From CAYWQB01 sp964460785 (lineage in GTDB: Bacteria > Chlamydiota > Chlamydiia > Chlamydiales > CAYWQB01): a DNA stretch of 64,000 bases. The stretch's first letter is position 1; each line of letters opens with the position of its first letter. A model generated the notes under the pieces. It had not been told where the DNA came from, made no database searches, and saw only the letters and a program-made list of their open reading frames with translations. The stretch covers positions 434,001-498,000 of the forward strand of contig CAYWQB010000001.1 of the NCBI GenBank assembly GCA_964460785.1. Reading direction: 5' to 3'. Below are positions 57,947 through 64,000 of the stretch, in pieces. The position numbers and the translations under genes are program-made.

Positions 57947-59442
57947 AGCTTACGTTCCTGTTTCTCCGGGTTCTTACTTTCTAACATCTTATAGATCTTT
58001 TCCGCAGCTCCCTTTACAGAAGTGAAGAAGGTTTTCTTCCCTTTTGTTGGTCGCAACGCCACAAGATCCTTAGACTGCTCTTTATCCCCAACGATAGCAA
58101 CGAAGGGAACACGATGTTTTTCTGCAGCCAGTACCCGATTCTGCAATCTTTGGAAATTCAAGTCTATACTCGCTTGAATTCCGTATTGTCTAAGTTCTTT
58201 CTCAGCGGCTTGAACCCAATCTAAATTGGTCTCTCTTACTGGGATCAGGCGCAAATGCTCTGGCAGAAGAGCGAAGGGTAAATTCCCTTGGCAATGCTCA
58301 AGGCCTATAAACATCAGCTGCTCAATTCCATGTACGAGCGTATGCTGGAAGTGGAGCTTAGACTTGTCCTCGCAAAGTCCTTTGGCAGACAAAGTTGCCA
58401 ACGGCCACTCTCTATGGAGGCGATCGACTAAGTAGACATCCACCCGAGGGTGCATGCGATAAGGATAGTCTTGTTGCTCATAGGATTCTCCTAGCTCATC
58501 AAGAACTTTTTGGAAAACTTTCTCCTCAGAAAGCTGTCCTCCAGAGGATTTTTTCTTCCTCTTCCCTACCCTCAAATAGAATCTTCTACCGAGGCCAAAG
58601 ATTTTAGTGATCTCTCTGTTGAATTGCAAGCAAGAAATCAGCTGATTTACAGCCTCCCCTGCTTCAAAAAAGAGATCTGCTTGTGCGTACTGACTAAGAT
58701 GAGGTAAATAAAACCCCTCTTTTTGAAAAAATTCTTTTATCCCCCACTGATATCCTCCTGCAAATGGAGCCTTTTGCAACTCTTCTGTGGACCATCCTTG
58801 CACCCAGTGGAAGGGAGAGTGCAGGCTCTCTTCAATGGCTCTTTCAAGGCGCCGCATAAGCTTGTAGCCTTTGGGCAATAATTGAGTCGGCGCTCCTTCT
58901 TGCCAAAGCTGCATAGCCGCTCCTATTGTCATATAGGAAGTGGGCCGTTCACTTAAAAAATAAGCACTTTTTTTCTGTAGCAGCTCAGCCGAACGGCCTG
59001 CAACTCCAGAAAAAATCCATAAATCCCCGACTTGCTGGGGTGGGAGGAGTTTTGCAAGGAGACCATTTAAACTTTTTGTGAGGTCTGGTGAGGAAGTAGT
59101 GATTAACCTTTGCTGATGACGAATCAGTGTCACCAGTCCCTCTTCGCTTTCTTCCCAATGAGGAGGTTCCTCCCCAGGATAGACTTGATCCCAAAGAGCA
59201 TTGGCACTTTCTGGGACCATTTCCATCACTTGCAAGTTAGGCTGCTCTGCAAGTAGTCGAAGGAAAGAGGGCTCTAAAGCTAAAAATATTTCTTGGGGAG
59301 TGCGTTCTTCATCAGAAACAGCAAGAAAAAAGCCATGCTGGAAAGTCCCCTTCTCATGGATAACAACTTCAGGAAGCGCATCAAGTAACGCTAACTCTAA
59401 TAAAGCAAGGAGGGTGTGGTCGTCTAAAGAGGGCTGGAACAA
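57943..59442 (-). CDS. Degenerate threonyl-tRNA synthetase-like protein
   Basis: 499 residues (ThrS has about 640). Residues from about 385 match the class IIa anticodon-binding domain of ThrS (LPFALLPEHLRLIPVRET, YGIQASIDLNFQRLQNRVLAAE, VPFVAIVGDKEQ), and before it LVHGIEQLMFIGLEHCQG aligns with the region around ThrS motif 3. The TGS domain is missing, MNCPGH is absent, and the motif 3 Arg (GSxERF) is replaced by Gln-Leu-Met. So it is probably catalytically dead. It holds the place of thrS before infC. The start is TTG, 28 bases after tRNA-Val, with no clear ribosome binding site; an in-frame stop lies just upstream. Confidence 0.75.
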   Translation of the reverse strand: MFQPSLDDHTLLALLELALLDALPEVVIHEKGTFQHGFFLAVSDEERTPQEIFLALEPSFLRLLAEQPNLQVMEMVPESANALWDQVYPGEEPPHWEESEEGLVTLIRHQQRLITTSSPDLTKSLNGLLAKLLPPQQVGDLWIFSGVAGRSAELLQKKSAYFLSERPTSYMTIGAAMQLWQEGAPTQLLPKGYKLMRRLERAIEESLHSPFHWVQGWSTEELQKAPFAGGYQWGIKEFFQKEGFYLPHLSQYAQADLFFEAGEAVNQLISCLQFNREITKIFGLGRRFYLRVGKRKKKSSGGQLSEEKVFQKVLDELGESYEQQDYPYRMHPRVDVYLVDRLHREWPLATLSAKGLCEDKSKLHFQHTLVHGIEQLMFIGLEHCQGNLPFALLPEHLRLIPVRETNLDWVQAAEKELRQYGIQASIDLNFQRLQNRVLAAEKHRVPFVAIVGDKEQSKDLVALRPTKGKKTFFTSVKGAAEKIYKMLESKNPEKQERKL

Positions 59443-59469
59443 TCCGTATTAGGCTTTTAAAGATAAAAA

Positions 59470-59543
59470 TGGGATATAGCTGACTCGAACAGCTGACCTC
59501 CACGATGTCAACGTGGCGCTCTAACCAACTGAGCTAATACCCC
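59470..59543 (-). tRNA. tRNA-Val (GAC)
   Basis: A 74-base cloverleaf: acceptor GGGGTAT/ATATCCC, D-arm GCTC...GAGC, anticodon stem-loop CCACG-TTGACAT-CGTGG (anticodon GAC), T-loop TTCGAGT, discriminator A. It points towards the ThrS-like gene. Confidence 0.96.
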
Positions 59544-59639
59544 GTAAGAAGGGGTGGAATCATAGTTAGAACAAGACTAAATTTGCAAGGAAATCTTTCT
59601 AGAACGTATGCTTTTGCAAATTTTTGCAAATGAGAACGT

Positions 59640-60257
59640 ATGCGTCCCCACTTTTCCTTATTCAACTCGCACTTAGAACTTGCGCACTTACTATGGCTTC
59701 GGTTTTTAAAACCTGGGATGCTTGCTGTAGATGCAACACTTGGAAATGGCCATGACAGTTTATTCTTAGCAAGAGAAGTTCTGAAGTCTCCGAAAGGACG
59801 CTTGATCAGCTTTGATATCCAGACTGAAGCCCTTGCTTCTGCAAAGGTCCGTTTAGAAAGTGCTCTCAGTGCCCAGCAGATGCAAAGGGTCGAGCTTCTA
59901 CATCGCTCGCATGCGGACATGCGCATGATCCTCTCTCCTGGAGAGGCTGATGTCATTGTTTTCAACTTAGGCTACCTTCCTGGAGGAGACAAGCAAAAAA
60001 CAACGATGACCGAAGAAACGATTCTAAGTCTTGAGCAAGCAGTTACCTGCCTATCTTCTGGAGGCCTCCTATCGATCACCTGCTACCCAGGACATGCGGA
60101 GGGAAAGAGAGAAGCTGAAGCCGTTCTCCATTACTGCCAAGCGCTACCAAAGCAGCTATTTTCTGTCACACACACACGCTGGGTCAATCGCAAGACTAAT
60201 CCTGAACTCATCATTTTACAGAAGCTTTTGGATCCTGCAGAAAGCAATCATCTCTAG
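59640..60257 (+). CDS. mnmM: MnmM (YtqB)-type tRNA methyltransferase
   Basis: This 205-residue class I SAM methyltransferase has VDATLGNGHDSLFLA near residue 31 (SAM site), FNLGYLPGGDKQKTT near 111 (catalytic NxGYLPGGD), and ITCYPGHAEGKREAEAV near 145, the signature set of YtqB/MnmM. MnmM methylates 5-aminomethyl-2-thiouridine at tRNA position 34. It is divergent from tRNA-Val and overlaps the end of folC by 47 bases, tail to tail. Confidence 0.9.
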   Translation: MRPHFSLFNSHLELAHLLWLRFLKPGMLAVDATLGNGHDSLFLAREVLKSPKGRLISFDIQTEALASAKVRLESALSAQQMQRVELLHRSHADMRMILSPGEADVIVFNLGYLPGGDKQKTTMTEETILSLEQAVTCLSSGGLLSITCYPGHAEGKREAEAVLHYCQALPKQLFSVTHTRWVNRKTNPELIILQKLLDPAESNHL

Positions 60258-61458
60258 CCTCCTCTATGCCTAGAGCATACCGCACCTCGGATTGAATGAA
60301 AAAGCTTCCTGTAAAAAGGATCACTTTTTTCTCTCCTGTTTCTATTTTCTCAACCCAGTGACGGATTTCCTTTGGGTGAAGAGATAGCATTTCTCGTGTT
60401 GCATTCGCTTGTTGCAACCGCGCAAAAGAGGCCAACCTTGGATGCCTTACATCTAGCCAATAAACTTGAGAAGAGTGGGTAAAAACTACCTGAAGACAGG
60501 CTTCTAAATCATCTCGCTCTCCCATCCCAATAGCACTCACAATCGCATGCTGGGGGAACTGCTTCTGCACCTTGTGATAAAGAGCCTTAAGCCCTTCTAA
60601 ATTATGCGCAACATCCATCACAATAGGAGTTTCTGCCAGGGGACTCATAAGTTCAAACCGACAGGGAGGCTTTGCTACAAGTCCTTTTAGATCAACTTGC
60701 ATGTGATGAAGAGATTGAGCACAAAATCGGAGAGCTGTGCGGGCAGTCTTACTGTTTTTTTCTTCCCAGTCTGCATCTGCATCACTATCTGTGAGAAGAA
60801 GAGGAGCTTGTCTTTCTTTTGCTAGCTTTTCAAGCCCGATTCCAGTAGCTCCAGGACCTAGCAATACAGGCTTTGTTGGTTTAATAATCCCCCCTTTTTC
60901 TTGTGCGATCTCTTCCCGAGTTTGTCCCAAGATATTTTGGTGATCAAGAGATACAGAAGTAATGATCGATAATAAAGGAGACTCTACAATATTTGTGGCA
61001 TCCAATCGCCCTCCCAGACCGACTTCTACAACTGCTAAATCTACTTGCTTGTCTGCAAAGTGCAAAAAAGCCATTGCGGTCAACATTTCGAAAAATGACA
61101 AAGAGATCTTATAGGGTAAAGCTGCCTGATATACTTTGGTAAAAGCTTCTGCAAACTCTTTTTCTGTAATCAGTTGTCCATCCACTCGTATGCGTTCTCG
61201 CACAGAACTAATGTGGGGGGAGGAGTATAGACCGACCCGACAAGAATCTGTAGAAAGAGACTGAGCAAGCTTCCAGCATACAGAACCTTTCCCATTGGTT
61301 CCTGCCACATGAATAACCTCATACTCTTTTTCAGGAGAGCTCAGAGCATTCATCACTTTTTGCATTGTCTCTAAACCGAGTTTTACCCCTTGGCTATAGC
61401 TCATCTCTTGTAACATCGAAAGAGAGTCTGTGTAAGAAAAAGTCAGTGGTTGTTGCAT
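60211..61458 (-). CDS. folC: Folylpolyglutamate / dihydrofolate synthase
   Basis: 415 residues. The enzyme adds Glu to folates and may also make dihydrofolate. Visible are the P-loop VAGTNGKGSV near residue 50, FEMLTAMAFLHFADKQVDLAVVEVGLGGRLDATN, TSVSLDHQNILG, and MDVAHNLEGL. I chose the ATG at 61456-61458 (MQQPLTFSY), preceded by GGGAGAG; a TTG 15 bases further back is also in frame. It overlaps the PHP gene by 16 bases. Confidence 0.95.
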   Translation of the reverse strand: MQQPLTFSYTDSLSMLQEMSYSQGVKLGLETMQKVMNALSSPEKEYEVIHVAGTNGKGSVCWKLAQSLSTDSCRVGLYSSPHISSVRERIRVDGQLITEKEFAEAFTKVYQAALPYKISLSFFEMLTAMAFLHFADKQVDLAVVEVGLGGRLDATNIVESPLLSIITSVSLDHQNILGQTREEIAQEKGGIIKPTKPVLLGPGATGIGLEKLAKERQAPLLLTDSDADADWEEKNSKTARTALRFCAQSLHHMQVDLKGLVAKPPCRFELMSPLAETPIVMDVAHNLEGLKALYHKVQKQFPQHAIVSAIGMGERDDLEACLQVVFTHSSQVYWLDVRHPRLASFARLQQANATREMLSLHPKEIRHWVEKIETGEKKVILFTGSFFIQSEVRYALGIEEARDDCFLQDPKASVK

Positions 61459-62267
61459 CTCTCTCTCTCCCAAAGAGGGGTAAAGCGTGATTCATCCACC
61501 CAAGAACTTCCTAGATCAATCGTTGGTTTGACCGAGCCATGAAAATCAGACCCTCCTGTCACGAGCAAACCTCGACTATTTGCCATATCTAGCCAACGCT
61601 GCTCAAGGTGTAAAGGGAAGCGTCCATAATAACACTCAAGCCCATCAAAAGGCAGTTTAAGCAACCCTTTAACAATACTTTTTGGCTTGATGAGGTGCGG
61701 ATGGGCAAGCACACAATATCCGTTTGCTGCATGAATACTTTTTATAGCCTCTTCTGTAGAGATTCGTGGTACAGCATAGTAGCAGGGTTTTCCTTCTCCC
61801 AAATATTGGTCAAAGGCTTGTTGAATTGTAGAAACCAGTCCCCTTGCTAGCAAAATTTTTGCAAAGTGGGGGCGTCCAATGGACCCACTACCAATCAACT
61901 CCTTGCGCTCAGCCTCAGAAAGAACAACCTGTTGTTTTTCTAAGAGATGGATAATCCCCTGATTGCGCTCTTCTCTATATTTTTTTTGGCGTTCACAAAG
62001 CTGTAATAAAGCGGCATGACTTCTTTGCATCGCATACCCAAGAACATGAATGCTAGCTCCATGAAAATCTGTAGAAACTTCAATACCCGAGATTAACTTC
62101 AGGTCAGGATCTACAGTCAGGTTATTCCAAGCAGCCATCGTATCATGATCGGTAATGGCAAGGCCTTGCAAACCTTTCTGCTTTGCATACTGAATAAGGT
62201 CTTGAGGGGTATAGGTCCCATCAGACGCAGTAGAATGGCAATGTAGATCAGCTCGAAATGTCATCAC
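61443..62267 (-). CDS. PHP-domain phosphoesterase (RNase AM/TrpH type)
   Basis: 274 residues with metal-site segments RADLHCHSTASDGTYTPQDL near residue 5, LAITDHDTM near 36, ISGIEVSTDFHG near 60, LAHPHLI near 185 and GSDFHGS near 240. This is the PHP pattern of E. coli YciV/TrpH (a 5'-3' exonuclease acting on RNA ends and dinucleotides). It lies 5 bases after murB and overlaps folC by 16, in a murB-PHP-folC run. Confidence 0.92.
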   Translation of the reverse strand: MMTFRADLHCHSTASDGTYTPQDLIQYAKQKGLQGLAITDHDTMAAWNNLTVDPDLKLISGIEVSTDFHGASIHVLGYAMQRSHAALLQLCERQKKYREERNQGIIHLLEKQQVVLSEAERKELIGSGSIGRPHFAKILLARGLVSTIQQAFDQYLGEGKPCYYAVPRISTEEAIKSIHAANGYCVLAHPHLIKPKSIVKGLLKLPFDGLECYYGRFPLHLEQRWLDMANSRGLLVTGGSDFHGSVKPTIDLGSSWVDESRFTPLWERERCNNH

Positions 62268-62272
62268 ATCTC

Positions 62273-63142
62273 CTATTGATAGGGAATAAATCGCACTTCA
62301 GTCTCGAGTGTCACACCGAACCTATGCAAAATTTCTTCTTTAATTAGCTGCATCAACTGACGGACATCATCAGCTTTTGCATCTCCTGTATTCACAATGA
62401 AGTTTGCATGCTTTGGAGAAACCATAGCCCCTCCAATTTTTTTCCCTTTAAGACCACATTGATCAATCAACTGCCCAGCAGGCTTTTCTTTAGAGGGATT
62501 TCTAAAAATACACCCTACACTTTTCGCATCGTATGGCTGCGTTGTGATCCGCTTTGATAGCATCTCTCTTTGCTTTTTTTTAGCTTCTGCACATGGCTCT
62601 AACTGAAAAGATGCTGAAACAATAGCGCCTGCCATTGATTGAAAAGGGCTTGACCGATAGCCAAATTCTAGGTCTTCTCTAGAAAAGGAGAGTAAGGTTC
62701 CTTCTGCATCCACGAAGTCTACAGTTGTCAAAACATCTTTCACTTCTGCAGTTCCAACCCCTGCATTCATGTAGACGGCTCCTCCCACTGAACCTGGAAT
62801 GCCACAGGCGAACTCAAGGCCTTCCCAGCCCATCTTTGCTGTTCGAGTCCCTAGCAAAGCAAAGGAGTACCCGGCTCCCACCCGAAAAGAGCTTCCCTGG
62901 TGCTCCAAAAAATCAATTTTATTATGGATAACAAGCCCACTAAAGCCACGGTCATCAAAAAGGCAGTTCGACCCCTTTCCAATCACAATCCATGGTATTT
63001 GCTGCTTTTGAGCTTCTTTTAGAGCGAGTTGCATCTCCTTTACTGAGTGCACCTCACAGTAGGAAAAAGCCTCTCCTCCTATGCCAAAGGTCGACAGGTC
63101 TGCCAATTTTTTCTTTGCTTCATAGGTTAGACTTTTCACCAT
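62273..63142 (-). CDS. murB: UDP-N-acetylenolpyruvoylglucosamine reductase
   Basis: This 289-residue flavoenzyme makes UDP-MurNAc for peptidoglycan. It has VIGKGSNCLFDDRGFSGLVI for FAD binding, GIPGSVGGAVYMNAG, SVGCIFRNP with the catalytic Ser, and AGQLIDQCGLKG and HANFIVN near the end, all of the short type II MurB. It lies 10 bases after nusB, in the same order as I recall for C. trachomatis. Confidence 0.96.
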   Translation of the reverse strand: MVKSLTYEAKKKLADLSTFGIGGEAFSYCEVHSVKEMQLALKEAQKQQIPWIVIGKGSNCLFDDRGFSGLVIHNKIDFLEHQGSSFRVGAGYSFALLGTRTAKMGWEGLEFACGIPGSVGGAVYMNAGVGTAEVKDVLTTVDFVDAEGTLLSFSREDLEFGYRSSPFQSMAGAIVSASFQLEPCAEAKKKQREMLSKRITTQPYDAKSVGCIFRNPSKEKPAGQLIDQCGLKGKKIGGAMVSPKHANFIVNTGDAKADDVRQLMQLIKEEILHRFGVTLETEVRFIPYQ

Positions 63143-63152
63143 GTTCTACTCT

Positions 63153-63569
63153 CTAGCTTGCGTCCCCCTCTTTATGAGCAAGGGCATCAAGAACGCCATT
63201 TACAAAGGCACTAGCTTCAGGTGTACTATACTTTTTTGCCAAGCGTCTTGCTTCACTAATAATAATTCCTGCAGACAGTTCATTTTGTGACAGCTCATAT
63301 ACACCAATGCGGAGAATTTGCCGGTCTACATCATGAACTCTTTCAAGAGAGTAGTCTTTTAGGTGAGAAGAGATTTTTTCATCCAAGCTAGATAACTGCT
63401 GGCGAATAGCTTTTGCTGTTTCAAGTGACTGGCGCGCGGAGCTTTTTGAAATTTTAGCTTCTCGAGTCACGAGGTCTAAGATTGCTCGTTCATCCCCATC
63501 CCCCTCTTTATCAAAAGAATAGAGCAGTAAAAGAACAACTTCACGTAACTTTTGGGGTGATGGAGCCAT
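63153..63569 (-). CDS. nusB: Transcription antitermination factor NusB
   Basis: 138 residues. It shows the all-helical NusB pattern: REVVLLLLYSFD at the start, VDRQILRIGVYEL near residue 88, and ISEARRLAKKYSTPEASAFVNGVLDAL at the end. It helps rRNA transcription antitermination with NusE. It is the first gene of the nusB-murB-PHP-folC run. Confidence 0.94.
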   Translation of the reverse strand: MAPSPQKLREVVLLLLYSFDKEGDGDERAILDLVTREAKISKSSARQSLETAKAIRQQLSSLDEKISSHLKDYSLERVHDVDRQILRIGVYELSQNELSAGIIISEARRLAKKYSTPEASAFVNGVLDALAHKEGDAS

Positions 63570-63664
63570 TGATCTCTCAAGTTAGATTGGAAAGTGGGGA
63601 GAAATTGTACCTTTAAGAGCCTTAAGGTGCAAAGGCTTAAAGTAGTTATTTTCACCTAGCTAGA

Positions 63665-64000
63665 TTAAGGGTTTAAGTTTAGTGTCAAAGTGCCAGACTG
63701 CCCCCTTGTTGATAAGGCATTTACTTCAAAGGACTGAGTCAGGTCAAACCCCTGTTGACCAGAAAGCACGACAGCCCCTCCATCTCCCATCTCACTCCCT
63801 CCGTTTACCTGGTATGTTCCCTTAGGAGCTATCACTCCTTCTGTATGAAGAAAAATAGTTCCCCCTTGACCATTTTCTGCTGCACTTGCCTCAATAGTTG
63901 TCTGCTCATTCATCAATAAAAGATCGGATGAGTAATAAAGCTCTCCCTCTCTTTCATTTCCTCCTCCTATCGTGACTTTCCCCCCATCTTCGTTACCTGT
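63665..64000 (-). CDS. C-terminal end of a filamentous-haemagglutinin-like exoprotein (partial)
   Basis: The frame is open from the right edge (TGNEDGGKVTIGGG) to a stop at 63665-63667, 111 visible residues. It has Gly-rich beta-helix repeats: GGKVTIGGG, IEASAAENGQGGTIFLH, and GDGGAVVLSGQQGF, ending GTLTLNLNP. The pattern follows the GGxV...GxGG...GTLLLDP unit of filamentous haemagglutinin/TPS exoproteins, but it stops exactly at that last unit, so this is the C-terminus. It is probably surface exposed. The N-terminus is outside the window. Confidence 0.7.
   Translation of the reverse strand, partial: TGNEDGGKVTIGGGNEREGELYYSSDLLLMNEQTTIEASAAENGQGGTIFLHTEGVIAPKGTYQVNGGSEMGDGGAVVLSGQQGFDLTQSFEVNALSTRGQSGTLTLNLNP

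Noticed and set aside
1..64000. CRISPR array or insertion sequence
   Set aside because: No regularly spaced short repeats and no transposase or integrase motif were seen; the only long repeats are the tandem copy at 11.2-11.7 kb and the tRNA-Ser pair.

Overview
The window looks like chromosome from a chlamydia outside the genus Chlamydia (an 'environmental' member such as Parachlamydia, Waddlia or Simkania relatives). The evidence is gene order recalled from Chlamydia trachomatis: recD-metG-(CT031-like)-gmk-rnhB-rplS-trmD-rpsP-ffh-prmC-prfA-rpmE matches CT033 down to CT022; tadA-rpsO-pnp-ftsH-tilS followed by two LptF/LptG permeases matches the CT844-CT838 block; pheS-rplT-rpmI-infC matches CT836-CT833; pepF sits next to groES-groEL, as at CT110-CT112. 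FtsH has the long chlamydial form. Genes that Chlamydia itself does not carry, or not in this form (hemF, a MurF-alanine racemase fusion, folC, a carboxypeptidase Taq, a filamentous-haemagglutinin-like protein), argue against the genus itself. The species cannot be named from the sequence alone.

Layout. 1-8.9 kb: a left-edge membrane protein fragment, a CT266-like protein, an HU/IHF protein, tyrS, a Nif3 protein, rpiA, a DUF151 protein, pepF and a lone HPr. 8.9-11.1 kb: groES-groEL behind a degenerate CIRCE operator, closed by a strong terminator. 11.1-12.8 kb: small lineage-specific genes, including a partly duplicated gene and two proteins with a C-terminal membrane anchor, one behind a possible Shine-Dalgarno-masking hairpin. 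12.9-15.4 kb: tRNA-Asn, then a tightly coupled operon of four exported proteins: one with PapD/DUF916-like features and three small ones that each carry a W-x-L motif. 15.4-27.6 kb: the translation and RNA operon recD2 to rpmE. 27.9-37.2 kb: a rhomboid-like protein without a visible active site, tadA, pnp-rpsO-ftsH-tilS. 37.2-43.4 kb: LptF/LptG pair, murF-alr fusion, carboxypeptidase Taq, coupled by overlaps or short gaps.

43.4-55.7 kb is the most accessory part: a hydrophobic candidate inclusion or effector protein, a 715-residue protein carrying a CX5R phosphatase signature, hemF, cyclophilin, pepN, a hydrolase, a GrpB protein, an M48-like membrane protease and an SDR. A 1.6 kb insertion follows, bounded by a 102 bp direct repeat of the 3' part of tRNA-Ser, which carries one AT-rich gene for a possible cysteine (transglutaminase-like) enzyme. 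55.7-64 kb: pheS-rplT-rpmI-infC, with a degenerate threonyl-tRNA synthetase-like gene where thrS usually lies, then tRNA-Val, mnmM, folC, a PHP protein, murB, nusB, and the C-terminal end of a filamentous-haemagglutinin-like exoprotein.

Most of the window is housekeeping: ribosome parts, tRNA charging and modification, SRP, release factor, RNA decay, chaperonin, protein turnover, lipopolysaccharide export and peptidoglycan precursor synthesis. The best leads for undescribed biology are the four-gene W-x-L operon, the CX5R protein, the tRNA-Ser island gene and the ThrS-like pseudoenzyme. All function calls rest on reading motifs by eye; no database search was run.
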